64,000 nucleotides of DNA from Blastobasis lacticolella (Eukaryota; Arthropoda; Insecta; Lepidoptera; Blastobasidae), in NCBI GenBank assembly GCA_905147135.1, contig LR990056.1, forward strand, positions 15,138,001 through 15,202,000, read 5' to 3'. Within the stretch, counting starts at the first letter, position 1. Every line of letters begins with the position of its first letter. Positions 8,469 through 20,057 of this stretch are shown here, piece by piece. The notes beneath the pieces are model-generated. The model was not told where the DNA came from, ran no database searches, and worked only from the letters and a program-made list of their open reading frames with translations. The translations under genes and the position numbers were made by a program.

Positions 8469-11400
8469 CTATAAGTTTTCAAAAACATAATGGACATTTT
8501 CCTTGTGAGCACGAAGTGTACCATTTTGAGTGAATTTCTTCCCACAAACCTGAAAAGAAAATACATTAGGTATTAGACTATTGCTGCAAGAAGATTAAAC
8601 CTCTAGACGCAGTAAAGTAAAAACTTGTAAGGTTCCATCACATATACATAATTATGGTAAGTAAGGTCTTACAGCACAAGTCGCAGTCGGGTAAAAACGT
8701 GTAAGGTTCCATGACATATTCATAATTATGGTAAGTAAGGTCTTACAGCACAAGTCGCAGTCGGGTAAAAACGTGTAAGGTTCCATGACATATACATAAT
8801 TATGGTAAGTAAGGTCTTACAGCACAAGTCATAGTCGGGTAAAAACGTGTATGGTTCCATGACATATACATTAATTATGGTAAGTAAGGTCTTACAGCAC
8901 AAGTCGCAGTCGGGTAAAAACGTGTAAGGTTCCATGACACATACATAATTATGGTAAGGTCGTACAGCACAAGTCGCAGTCGGGTAAAAACGTGTAAGGT
9001 ACGTAAGTAAGTAATGGTAAGTAAGGTCTTACAGCACAAGTAAACGGAAAAAATCCAAAGTTAGTAGTTTGTACATATATCACACAAAAATACATGTGTA
9101 TTTTTATATACAATTTCGTAAGGATATTAATTTACCTACCGCCACAACCGACTGTTTTGCTCGTAAACGGTTGGGAATATCAAAACGTGTATGACGCAAA
9201 AGTTGTAGAAAATTTTATGTAGATTACCTTAGTGTAAGAGTGTTTTCGACTTACAAGCAAAAAATATAAAAATTTCGAGAATTTTTGGCCTTATTGGGTT
9301 TATCATTAGTTTGAAAAGAGAATGCTCACATCACAAGCGAAGGGTCTCTCGCCGGTGTGTACTCGCACGTGCTTCTGTAAGTCTCCTTTGGTTGTGAACA
9401 TCTTGCCACACGCGTCGAGGGGACACACTATGCTTTTATTGTGTGACCGCTCGTGGAGATACAGCTTCTTCTTCGTTTCATACCCCTTGGAGCATACCTG
9501 ATGGTGAAAACAAAGTTTACAAATTATTTATTTGTAACACTTTATTGAAATTAAAGGGAGATTGTAAAAATACTTTAAAACAATATAGGTGCAAGGGCGG
9601 CCTTATCGCTAAGAGCGATCTCTTCCAGGCAACTTTTCTCACGGAAACTTATGTAAGAATATTAAGATTTTATTATGTGGATAATGAGCCGTTTTCAAGG
9701 TAAGCTTCGTATAAATTCCCATAGATGGCGCGGTCTAATAACTCAAACATTACTATAATGTTTTGACTGTATGGAGCTATTATTGTTGTTGTATGGCAAA
9801 CTGTATGTGTGACTGTCATTATTCATTGCCTCAGAACAAATAAACAGCAAAAAAACGCCTCTTTTCGGGGCAGGTTCAGGCACCTATTCCCCACGTCTCC
9901 CTAGGGCTTACGCAACACGTGACCATACCAGCGCAGGCGAGCCTCTTGCGATGTGCGTGCATCTAAAATCTGTCCAGACTGACTTGTCTTATTTGGTTAT
10001 GGAAATTATGTAATTAACTGGATAATTTACAGCAGTATTCGCAGAGATTCACATTCTATGTGTTTCTTATATAAATTAAGACATCTATACAAAGCGTATG
10101 TAGCGTGATTGATACGGCAAGTCGTGATTTTGGGTATTGTATGTTCACCAAACAAGATATGACTTGTCTTTGGACAAATCATAGTTGAAATATTGGGTAC
10201 AAATTACTGTAAATACTTACACTGCAATGAAAGCTACCCGATTCGTCAGATTCAAATTTCAATCGTTTACTAGCTCTGGCACTATCTGGGAGTTCTTTCT
10301 CTTCTTTTGTCGACTGCAAAGTAATAAACATAATTCATGATTACATAAATTATTATCGGTGGTAGCACCCTGCAGTAATGGATGGGGCTACTGCCTTATT
10401 TTTATGCTACACAGTGAAAAACGAGCAGACAGACCCCTGATGGTCAGCGGTAACTGTCGCCCATCAACATCATCACAGCCCATAACAGTCCACTGCAGGA
10501 CTAAGGGCCTCTCCCACGATAGAGGAGGTTATTGCCTTAATCTCCACGCTTGGCAGGCGAGTTGGAGATCGCAGTCTTATAAATATAACAATGGAAAACG
10601 CTGCTGCCAATTTTCCAGCCTCTGGAGACTCTAGATCTTTTGTCTTGAAAACATTAGTCGCCTTGTACGACACCCGCGAGTGTTATTCTACTGGTTGGTG
10701 CTATTCTACACCACACGGCCACTGTCGCCCATAACATCTACGATTCATAAATTTAAGTTGCAGGCAAAATGTAGAACCGCAGGTGTTGTCACTGTGAGGA
10801 CTAAGATGAAATGCCTCATGCCTGTAAATGCGTTTACTACCTTATCAATTACGTCATGCTGGCGTTAATGTCCCAGTTGTGCTTCTGCGCACGAGGGGCC
10901 GGGGTCCACCTTGACCATGATCCAAGATTAAGCAGATCAGATAATTACAGTGGAGCGACTGCCATCAAACCTTTGTTGACAAGGGCACTATACCAGAATG
11001 GATCATGGCTGCCTTATCGATACTGCCTTATCAATGTCTGCCAGTAAACAATACTTTAGATGTTATTATCCTAAATGGAACAATAACTGCAGGCTTAAGA
11101 CATGTGTGCTAGTCTCCATAGTAAGTAGCAATTGGGATTCTGTGTGTCTGTTTTATGGACTTGATACTTTCCAGTTGAGGAAACATTACTAATATAAAAA
11201 GTCCTGCAAGTTAATTGTTTAGCAACTACTCCAGAGTTTTAGAGTGGACAGCTGATTGGTTGGATACCCCTGGTGTTTGTAGTGGGGTCCAGTACTTTCC
11301 ATCAGGTGGCCCACTTACCTTCTTACTACCGGTTTCCCTAAAAATATAACAGTGTGTGCACAAAACTTGTTTTAGTGTGTAGAATGTTTCTTACCGCTGT

Positions 11401-13484
11401 TGAAGATGCTGGTGAATGTAACAAGTCACTCGTGACAGATATCAGCGGCTTTCTTGTACTTCCATTCTGTAAACATACAATAACAGTAGAAATATAGCCT
11501 GGTTAAAAGACTATAAAGATTGGGTAATTATTTAAATAACCGCTTGAACATCCCGCCCGTCCTGTTTTTTTGGCTTCTTACGTCCGGGCTGCGCTACCGC
11601 AATCTACCCGCTCAGAGCAAATACAAATTTCTAATTAAAGGTTACGTTTATACGCCATCTAGAAGATTTTACTGTAAGTTATTTTATAGGCAACATTCTA
11701 GTATTCAATTAAAAAGTACCGCAGATAATCGCTAAATTGCACTTAATAAGCATTGCCGCCATTGATATTTTCCTATCACGGACGTTAGAGGGCGCTTCTT
11801 TTTATTCCATCGAAACTATCTCAGGAGGTTACGATAATAGATCATGTACTTACACTATTCTGACTTTGTGTAGTTGTACTGACAGGACTTTCTTCGCGTT
11901 TACTTTTCTTTTCAGGTTCTGGATGTTGAGTTAAATTGTCAATCTCTGAACAACTTGGTGTTTGCATTGCAGATTCATCCTGAAATAATTGGCACTTATT
12001 TTAATTTATTCATTCATGTTTTATTGACAATTGTTAATTACAACTCCGCTATATATATAAGTTATATAGTCCTTATATATGTTCATTTATAGTGACAGTT
12101 CTATATTTTGGTTATTTATGGCAGAAGGCAGTTCTAACGAAACTTCCAGGCTACGGGCTTCCCGAGGGGTTATGCAAGTAGGTCGCGAGCTTCTTGTCCG
12201 ATCGGAGTCTTCAAGTCTTCGCTGAAGGGTCATACTTGGATACTCTGCCCATAAATGCAGGAGTTCCCCAAGGCTCTGTGTTGTCGCTTATGTTGTTCAT
12301 TCTGTATATTAATTATATATTGCAGATCGTCGTACTCTACACGAATCACACACTGTGGAACCCTGCCTATGAATCTCGAGACATGGGTGGTAAGTTAAAA
12401 ATTAAAAGCTTCACATTTGGACAGAAATAACTTAAGGGGAATAATAACAGTAGCTTAATAATAAATAAGTATAATGGGAGAGAACATTCTTACCATTACC
12501 AAGTGATCATCATCACTGTCAGTTTCGAATAGAGACCGTAGGTGGGAATCATTTTTCAGGGCAACCATTCTAAGTCTCGATGCCTCTGTTACAACTTCAG
12601 TGCAGGCGAAACATATTTTCTGCGGTAAATTGTCTGAAGGCTTTATCTGAAATATTAATATTAAAATAAAAATGCCATATGATAAATCAATGTGAAATTG
12701 CTATCAAGATATGAGACCTGCCAATTTTGTTTAAGTAAGGTAAGGCAAGCTAAGGTTCTAGGAAAAAAAATAGCATCTAAAGATGCTACAAAAACTGTAC
12801 CAAAAAATGAAATAGAAAAAATGATGGTTACTTGACTTGGGTGTGGACTTTAGATATTGTAAATTATATTCTGGCACCAGCTGGTATCATAATAATTACC
12901 TTAACACCAGTACACTCATATATTTTCTCTGGCATGTCATCATGAATAAATACATTAGAAACACCAGGTTTATCCAGACATAGTCTGCATTTGTCGTAGA
13001 ACAGTATTACATTTCCACTCATAACGGCTTCATTGTTATCCTGCAAATAAAAGAGGTTTTACAATCACAAAACTGGCGTGCTAATGGGCAAGCCACAGAG
13101 CTCACAGACCGTACAGCCATTTGACTCAAAAAGGTTCTCCAAGTAGTGGTGAACAACTGGAAATTGCAGCATATGACATCATATTAAAGGTTGTATGGAG
13201 CCTAGCTTGGGACAGCTGAGCAAGGTAAGGATGAACTACCTGTTAATAGCTAGCGGTGTGGTCATTGTGGTGATAGTAGAATGTAGCTGTAGGCACAGAC
13301 ACTTCCTCAGAACAAACAAATTCACACAGTTATACTTGTACAACAAAACACGCTGCTTAGATATATTTCTTTGGAACCGCACAGTTGGGGCCAATTAATT
13401 TGCAAGATGAGGATGAATTACCTGTTGATAGCTAGCGGTGTCGTCATCGTGGGGATAGAAGAATGTAGCTGTAGGCTCAGTCAT
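8469..13484 (-). CDS. ZAD-type C2H2 zinc-finger protein, complete eight-exon gene
   Basis: Exons on the minus strand: 13484-13422, 13040-12900, 12646-12494, 11979-11854, 11466-11395, 10313-10221, 9497-9330 and 8549-8469. All seven introns are phase 0 with GT-AG borders, and the exons join into 298 codons with stop TAG. The ZAD domain occupies about residues 38-105, with the paired cysteines CRLC (39, 42) and CFAC (80, 83). A Ser/Lys-rich linker follows (about 110-210), then three C2H2 fingers: C215/C218-H231/H235, C241/C246-H259/H263 and C271/C274-H287/H292. A canonical TGERPF linker joins fingers 2 and 3. ZAD domains mediate dimerisation in arthropod DNA-binding regulators, so a nuclear transcription regulator is expected; the target is unknown. 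Introns 6 and 7 both cut a finger between its two cysteines (CS|VC and CD|VC). Exon 3 could end six bases earlier at 12500. A decayed copy of exon 1 sits in intron 1. Confidence 0.88.
8612..9045. repeat. 74-bp tandem repeat in the last intron of the ZAD gene
   Basis: About five and a half units with starts at 8656, 8730, 8804, 8879, 8953 and 9016. The unit includes ggtaagtaaggtcttacagc and gtcgggtaaaaacgtgtaag. Units differ by few substitutions, so the array is young. The gtaagt it repeats is on the plus strand, antisense to the gene. Confidence 0.9.
9962..10192 (+). mobile_element. MITE, family M2
   Basis: Inverted copy of the element at 6955-7192, inside intron 6 of the ZAD gene and only ~30 bp from exon 6. 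Terminal repeats read ctgtccagactgacttgtct at the left and gacttgtctttggacaaat at the right. Confidence 0.8.
10360..10870 (-). mobile_element. Interspersed repeat F, split by a SINE-E insertion
   Basis: Two blocks (10360-10464 and 10733-10870) match, in reverse orientation, the repeat at 37135-37445 (for example agcagacagacccctgatgg and gatgaaatgcctcatgcctg). Removing the SINE-E insertion between them restores continuity. Unclassified. Confidence 0.65.
10465..10720 (-). mobile_element. SINE-like retroposon, family E, intact with target site duplication
   Basis: A 256-bp element flanked by the perfect 12-bp duplication actgtcgcccat at 10453-10464 and 10721-10732. In its sense (minus) direction it starts ggccgtgtggtgtagaatag and ends near gactgttatgggctgtgatg, with a (GAT)n-like 3' tail. 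It sits in intron 5 of the ZAD gene, inside repeat F. Other copies are at 24878-30295 (split by a LINE), 31296-31480, 42830-42945, 43944-44173 and 54610-54680. Confidence 0.85.
10868..11050 (-). mobile_element. SINE family B fragment
   Basis: Body segment without the tRNA-like head: gtccaccttgaccatgatcc, tcagataattacagtggagc and the accagaatggatcatgg region. It lies in intron 5 of the ZAD gene. The rest of the intron up to 11394 shows only a short family-C-like piece at about 11260-11345. Confidence 0.65.
12130..12345 (+). pseudogene. LINE reverse-transcriptase fragment
   Basis: Carries the RT motif NAGVPQGSVLS followed by LFILYIN in an intron (intron 3) of the ZAD gene, antisense to it. Only this piece of the palm domain remains and it soon runs into unrelated sequence, so it is a dead fragment. 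Confidence 0.75.
13220..13345 (-). pseudogene. Decayed duplicate of ZAD-gene exon 1
   Basis: This stretch is clearly alignable with 13401-13523, which contains the true first exon and its flanks (period about 180 bp). In the copy the initiator ATG is GTG and the second-last codon CAA is TAA, while the donor GT is still present. It lies in intron 1 between exons 1 and 2 and cannot encode the N terminus. Confidence 0.85.
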
Positions 13485-13805
13485 TTCCTCAGAACAAAAA
13501 AACACACACCGTTGTACTTGTACTCCCTCTATTACTCTGTGCTGTGATGCACAGTATAGAACAATTCTACTCTCCCGAAATGCACAAAACTATACTATGC
13601 TATTCTGAGATGCATGCATGCAGAGAATCAGCATTCAGCAATGCACACGCATGCCACACGGCGAACAGAACAACAACAAACATAACAAACGTCCATGTGA
13701 CATTACATTGTCACGGCACGTCAATGTCAAAAGTATACTTTGAAATTTTGGAAAAGTGAAATAAATCTATACAGCCATGTTTTCACACTAATTTTTTATA
13801 AGGTA
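13485..13805 (-). promoter_or_regulatory. 5' flank of the ZAD zinc-finger gene
   Basis: Probable 5' UTR and proximal promoter, by position only. No TATA box or initiator could be fixed with confidence. Confidence 0.35.
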
Positions 13806-13940
13806 ACCGCAACGGCAACGCCGATCTCCAATCGCATCATCCCACCCGTCTGGTGGAATGACGTCACAACATGCACTTCGGATATTCTGTGACGTCATTA
13901 CAGAGGGCGATATCATGCGAATGGAGATCGGCGGTACCAT
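13806..13940. mobile_element. Foldback MITE carrying two CRE palindromes, family M4
   Basis: Inverted arms share cgatctcca(a/t)tcgcat and end inward in tgacgtcac. Two perfect TGACGTCA octamers lie at 13859-13866 and 13890-13897, one in each arm. The element is about 320-450 bp upstream of the ZAD gene start codon. Confidence 0.75.
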
Positions 13941-16900
13941 TTTTTTATTTTTTCCTTCAAGATGAAGGAGGCTATGGCGGTACCGTTCCCTATTGGTGAA
14001 AACCGCATGAAATTTCGTTCAGCAGTTATTGAGACAGACACGGCGTAGGACTTCTTTTTATAAATGTAGTGATGGTTATCATTTGGAATGCCTAAAGTGT
14101 TCTTCATTCAGAATTTAACTTTTTGTTTTAAAAAATGTGATAGGGTAAAGAGCAAAAGTCAGGCAACAAACCAAAAGTCGACGTTTAAGTTTGTAGATTC
14201 TTCGGCTGTATATCATTGAAATTGTTTTTGTGTGAAGTTTTTTATATGTCCGGCCTACAATTTCGCATCGGTACATTCTGGGATGGGCACTAGACCATTC
14301 TGGGGAGGGCGGAGGGCACGATGGGCCAATGCAGATAGTCGAGCAGTGGAGTATGGTTGATGAAAGTACAAATCCGGAGGAAGTCGTTTTTAATGGATAT
14401 AAACCTATTTTCTATGTGTTTTTCCTTCACGGAGCCCCCGCGATGTTTGGAGATTACTCATGGTAACTTAGAAATAGAAACTCTTTTCAATATGTTTTGA
14501 TTTGTCTAAACGTCATTTTCCTGAGTTGTGATTTGTGATCAAAGAGAAAAATAAAGTTGTGATTCCTGGTTTGGCACCGTTATTTTAAACAAACGTAGTG
14601 ACTCATATCTCTGTTATAAACGGAGACGAATACAAAACATCTCATTGTTGTTTGATTTTACTTGAAAACATGGAGCAAATATGAACATTTTGCAGTTGGT
14701 AAAGGTAGGTAGATAAAGTGGTCACCTACCAACTTTAGTTAGTTACCATTATTTATAGATTAGCAAATAAGGGCCATTAAGCTATATCAAGGGATCCCGG
14801 AACTACGCGACGACATGTCCGAGGTCACGACACGCCCTGAGGCGTCAACATCAAAATGATCCAAATCCATTTAAAAATTCATATCTAAAATTTTGCTAAG
14901 AATAATAACTGTCTGTTATAAGCCACATGCCCCTGCATTCTTTTACAAGGACACTTTACCTACAACCTGAAATTTTTACACGTGGTTTGAATAAAATTGG
15001 ACAACCCTGAGTATTAGATGAACCAAACTCCCGTGTGTTTGTTCAAGTGCGTTACGTACGGTCGTTATTAAACATTGGCACGTTCACATATTATAATTCT
15101 AGTTTAGGTTAGAAACATAAGTATACGATACAATACGATTAGCTTAGGCCCTAATATCTCCCCAACATCAGGCATGATTTAACAGACTTTCTCCGACAAT
15201 ATTGGAACTTTCCTGACTTTATGTGCCATATTGGGTCAAATATAATTACTTATAAAATGACAAACTTGACACAGCGTGGGCGGACCTCCCGCAAAGTGAA
15301 CCGACAACCTAGTGCCAGCTGGATACGGACACACAGGACCGTCCTGTGAGCGTCTTTCGGTTGTTGATGATGATGAACTTGACAGGATTAACCATATAAG
15401 TTTCAATAGCTGATTCTTGGAGTAGGTACCTATTTACTTAATAGGGGAATTACATATATACTTACATACACACTCACGCCCGTATCCGATAGGGGTAGGC
15501 AGAGACTATCGAGTGCCACAAGTGCTCTTCCACATTCATACATATTTTTATGCATTATGTTTTAAGATTTTTAATGTGTTATTGGACTAAATACAGATAC
15601 GTCTATGTCTTGTCTGGGGGATTGCGGAACAAGTGGTTCTGTCCATTTACAATAGCAAAAAAAGATTTCACGCTCTGACGAAATTGCTACTAGGAAACAT
15701 AACAGTAAAAATTTACTGACAAGGAGGTTTGGGTTTATTAGGTTGTCACTGATTTTTTCATTTTTGATAAGTACTTTTTCTTACAAGTTTACGGCCTGCC
15801 TGATGGTAATCAGTCACCAGCCTATGGACGTTTGTAATACCTGGGGTAGGTACCTGCCATCTACGCGCTGCCGACCACACAAAAACATTTTCACCCCTTA
15901 CTTGAAGAAGTCCATGTTGTACTCTCCAGGGAAAACCTTTTCAGACTCCATTCCACAGCCATAGTGTGCGTAGGAGATAGTTCCCTAGGGAGCGCACAGT
16001 TCGCGAATTGATTTGACTTGTTTAGTTGTTGAAGGCATCCATTTATGCAGTTATAGGCATTGGCGTGCATTGCATAGCAAGTACGCTGTCATTAATCTGG
16101 GACTTAAAATAGTAGGAGTTTATTTAATTATGATTTTTTTTCCCCCACATTATATTTACGTACTCTACTCACAATTTTTTTTATTTTACACGACATGTAA
16201 AATTATTGTTTCTTTTTAATTGATTTCGAAGAGAGAAGTAGGAAGGTATGTCAAATGCGCCATTTACCTATACCATATTAAAAAAAAAGCTTTTATTTGT
16301 CGTCAGTTTTGCCTCTTCCGGATATAGGTAGTTTTAAGACATAGGTATATAATTTAGGCAGATACAAAAAAAATCGTTTCTAAAAACCTAATTCATTATC
16401 ATCGTCATGTTGGCGTTAAATCCCGGTTGCGCCTTCCGACTCCTCTGATTATTATACATACACAAAGTTTCATTATAATCGGATTCAAGAAATTGAATAA
16501 TTTTCTTGTACAGTTTGCATTTCTCCATACGACGGCAATTTCATATAATTAAAAACATATTATACAATCCTACAAACCGAAGCCTTTATCGGCTACAATC
16601 GCATCAGAAGTGTTTGAGACCGGTTTCCTAGGCGACTGAGAACTAACAGCAACGCTATCGACCCGCAGCCAAGACGTTAGGCGTATTTTCCCGCGAATTT
16701 TAAGGCGTTGAAGAAATTGGGCAACATGGGCTGGCAATTTGTACGATTTGACGGTCTAAGTAGGTACCTAGAATCACTTACCCAGATTACGGTAATATAG
16801 ACATAGACATAGACATTATTTATTTTGACATCACAATACTCATAATATAAAACTCATGGAGCCAGTTACATTTGTATATCTAAATTTAACATAAGTATAT

Positions 16901-17104
16901 ATAAGCAAAAGACTTACAGTGACATTGTACCGAGGAATCAGGATATGCATTTATACCCAGATTACGATAACATTAGAAGAAGACGGAATGTGACAGCCAC
17001 TGTGACAGTGTACTGAGGAGTCAAGATATGCTTTGGGCAAATGTTACTTGATCTGTGGTGTACACCTTGTTAAACACTACCTGGGGCTAAGGAGGAATCG
17101 ACGA
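13941..17104. other. Gene-poor intergenic interval
   Basis: No coding exon could be supported. At 15780-15970 there is a minus-oriented copy of repeat D (gatggtaatcagtcaccagc, then tatggacgtttgcaatacc), also seen at 31955-32060, 42238-42440 and 54530-54605. A short (gacata)n run is at about 16798. The remainder looks unique and AT-rich. Confidence 0.5.
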
Positions 17105-17335
17105 TGGTAATCACAGCGCTGCTCAGGTTGTCATCATCATCATTGTAACTAGCCAAAACACACCCACTGCTGGGCATATGCCGACTTAAAGATCTCCATA
17201 AAGGCCAGTCCTATGCCCGCATCCAGCTGGTACCTACAGACCTTTACCAGCTCGTCATTCCATCTTGTAGGAGCACGTATCGGGAGACTGGGAGTTGCGT
17301 CTTCAGGTACGTAGTCACCACTCGGAAATATTATT
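17105..17335 (-). pseudogene. LINE 3'-end fragment (RTE-like C terminus)
   Basis: The minus strand reads LWRSLSRHMPSSGCVLAS with preceding frames shifted, resembling the C-terminal tail of RTE-like LINE proteins, followed by a (GAT)n-like tail on that strand. Similar tails occur at 33980-34150 and 63460-63710. Confidence 0.5.
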
Positions 17336-17756
17336 GCCCCACCGACCTACTATTCCGTCTATTACATACTTAAGCCTGGGCTATCCTTCGGGCTGTGTCA
17401 GTGACATTGGAAACCCCAACCTTGGATTACACGTGTAGTATTCATGTTGTTGGATTAGACAATTATCCATTCAAATGTCTATCTTGGAAACTATCCATAA
17501 ATAATCACCACAACACAAGGAAAGGAAGCGAGCCACACATGAATAAGTAATCGGGACGACACGAGAGTGTGGCAGGCCAATTCTGGTGTCAGTCACTGTG
17601 TGTTCGGTTCGTTGAATTTAACACAGGTGCCTTGAACTTTTCACCTGTAGCGAGGTACTGACACTTGGTAGTTTCCACTATGCATGAGCATTTACATCGA
17701 CATTACAGAGAAGATTTCGAGTTTGTATGAAAACAAACTTATTCTAAAAGCCCAAT

Positions 17757-17885
17757 ATAAGGCGCTGTCATTTGGCATTATTATTGGCAACAGTCGCGCG
17801 ACAGGCGGTTTTGATGTCTCCTATTGGCTTGGCGACGTCTGTCGTACGACCATTGCCAATTTGGACAGCGCCAAAGAATTGAGCT
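17757..17885. mobile_element. MITE, family M5
   Basis: About 125 bp with terminal inverted repeats ggcgctgtc(c) / ggacagcgcc, and inner inverted gcgacaggcg and cgtcgtacgac motifs. Further copies are at 44285-44418, 46996-47106 and 60468-60605. A chance ORF across it (17684-17914) is not a gene. Confidence 0.85.
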
Positions 17886-18164
17886 TACTTCATTTATGGA
17901 TGATAATGCCATAATGTCCAAGTTTGGCAGTCGTTATGGCAGTCGGGTTGATGACGGCAGACTTGAAAATATTTACTCAAAAGAAAACCATGTAATATTT
18001 TGGTTTAGGGAGCCTTTTCTACCTCTATCGTATAAATAGTTGTCTTATGCGATATCCATTAATTGAATGGGTTAAAAAGCTATCTGCGAGGGCCTCGCTG
18101 TTAACTTGTAACTTGCTGTTGGTGTTCTGGATAAAATAAAATAAACATAAATAAATAAATAAAT

Positions 18165-18500
18165 AATCGTGGACAAATTTACACAGCGCCATGTAGCCCC
18201 ATACTAGTAGCCTTATAGTTATTTAGTTAGCCATATAACCTTGTACTATAGGTGCTAACTAACCGATAAACTACTTATATACTTTTAAATACAAACTTAT
18301 TTTACATAGAACACCCAGACCCGTAACAGAAATTTAAAGTCATCATTAAAATTTATTTTATTGATGTTGTGTTGTGACGTTTCTAGTTATAATAAATGAG
18401 TTATTTATTTATTTTAATTATAAATTTCTGCCCGGCCGGGAATTGAACCCGAGACCTCTTGCGTGGCTGACTGGCATGTTGACCACTGAACCACTTAGGT
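18165..18500 (-). mobile_element. tRNA-derived SINE family A, interrupted
   Basis: Body (18165-18345) and tRNA-like head (18420-18500, with gaacccgagacctcttgcg as the B-box side) are separated by ~75 bp of unrelated AT-rich sequence, probably a small insertion. An AAATA/AATA run precedes it at 18125-18165. Confidence 0.7.
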
Positions 18501-18704
18501 CGTCACACCAAAATAAATCAATAAATAGTGCTATAATCCACCACACGGCTATGGCTAATCAAAATGTGGGAAATAACCTTGTGAACGGAGCAAATAAATA
18601 AATTATTGATTCATGTTATTCGCTAACTATTAACATAGATAGATGGTCTCTACGATACTAAGGTAAAATTTCATATCTAGGACTTATTTTTTCTTTTTTT
18701 AGCC

Positions 18705-18925
18705 TAGCCAGGCATTTGACTGCTATCTCACTTGGTGGTTAGTGATGATGCGGTCGAAAATGGAGCATGCCTGTCTAGGAACAGCCTATTCACTCTAGCC
18801 TTGAAGCCCATAGAGTGAATAGGCTGTTCCAATTCCAAGACAGGCAAGCTCCATCTTCGGCCGCATCGTCACTTACCGAAAGGTGAGATGGCGGTCAAAT
18901 GCTTGTCTTGTCTAATATATAAAAA
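18705..18925. repeat. Two LINE-tail copies in head-to-head inverted arrangement
   Basis: The left half is the minus-oriented tail of the LINE family seen at 2690-3245. The right half is the same tail in plus orientation (gagtgaataggctgttcc, gccgcatcgtcact, atggcggtcaaatgctt). The two meet near 18812 and form a hairpin-capable palindrome. Confidence 0.75.
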
Positions 18926-20057
18926 AACCTCCCAAATTTTCCTCTCTGTCCTTTGACAAGGGCGGATATAGATTTTTGTGTCGTAATAGTTATCTTTTGT
19001 ACGATGGACGTCTACAATTGCGTGACCGAACCAAAGTAAAACCTTTCTAAACTTCTTCTTGAAATTCTTGATTTTTTCTGATGATGATGATTATATCAAT
19101 AATAAAATAAATAAATAAAATAATAATAAATAATGATGTAAGAAATTTTTTTATTTAGAAAGACTGATAAATTCAATACTTAATCTTGTGAAAACCACGA
19201 ATTGAATTGTTCACTCTTATAACTATAATAACCGGATGACCCCCGAACAAGTTTGCATATACTCAAATATTTTCTGAATTACTAAACCAAATTTAATGAA
19301 ACAAAGCTAAGAACCATCTTGATTAAACTGGTTTTCGAATAGAAAAAACCGCATCCAAATTGGTCCATCCATTCGGAGCTAGTTTGGCGGACCCTCGGCC
19401 CTCGCGTACCGCGCGGGGGCGCAACCAGGACATAACGTCAAGATGATGATGATGATGATTTGGGAGCTAGTTACGATGCCACAAATAAACATACAGATAC
19501 ACAGGCACACACATATAACTTATAACACCCTTTTGTTTTCGTCGGAGGTTAAAAAGGTCGTTGTTCGAAGCATTTGTTAATAGGCGTATATACTTTTCAG
19601 CATAAGCTGTGACGCGCTCCAAAATTATCAATTCCTTATCATGGCGGAGGCTTTATCCTGCCATGCATTGAATGAACAACATTTCGCTGAGTACTATCTT
19701 CTCGGTAATCTGCAAACAGTTGAGTGCTCCAGTTTAATTAAAAACGCGACAGATGACGCGTATCTGACGGATTACTGAGCACTTAAACTAAATATGTTAT
19801 ATCAAAATAGGTTAAACTAACCGATAAAATATAGGTAACAATCAAGCGTTTGTTGCTTCGGACTGATTGTCTCGAAACCCCTACTTTTCATTAGTATTAA
19901 GTGTTTCTAATAGCAGATGTCTATTACCATATTAAATTGAAATATGGGCTTGGTAAGGAGGCAGTTACGAGTACCCATACCTATTCATTTAGGTAATATT
20001 AAACTCAGTTTCTGCTCATAAGTTTATGATACAATAATTAATAATAACGTAATATTG
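18926..20057. other. Intergenic interval, nothing recognised
   Basis: AT-rich with short gat/aataa runs (about 19078-19130 and 19440-19460). No exon, RNA gene or known repeat family could be supported. Confidence 0.5.

Noticed and set aside
17684..17914. 76-codon plus-strand ORF
   Set aside because: Most of it lies across a MITE M5 copy and its inverted repeats.
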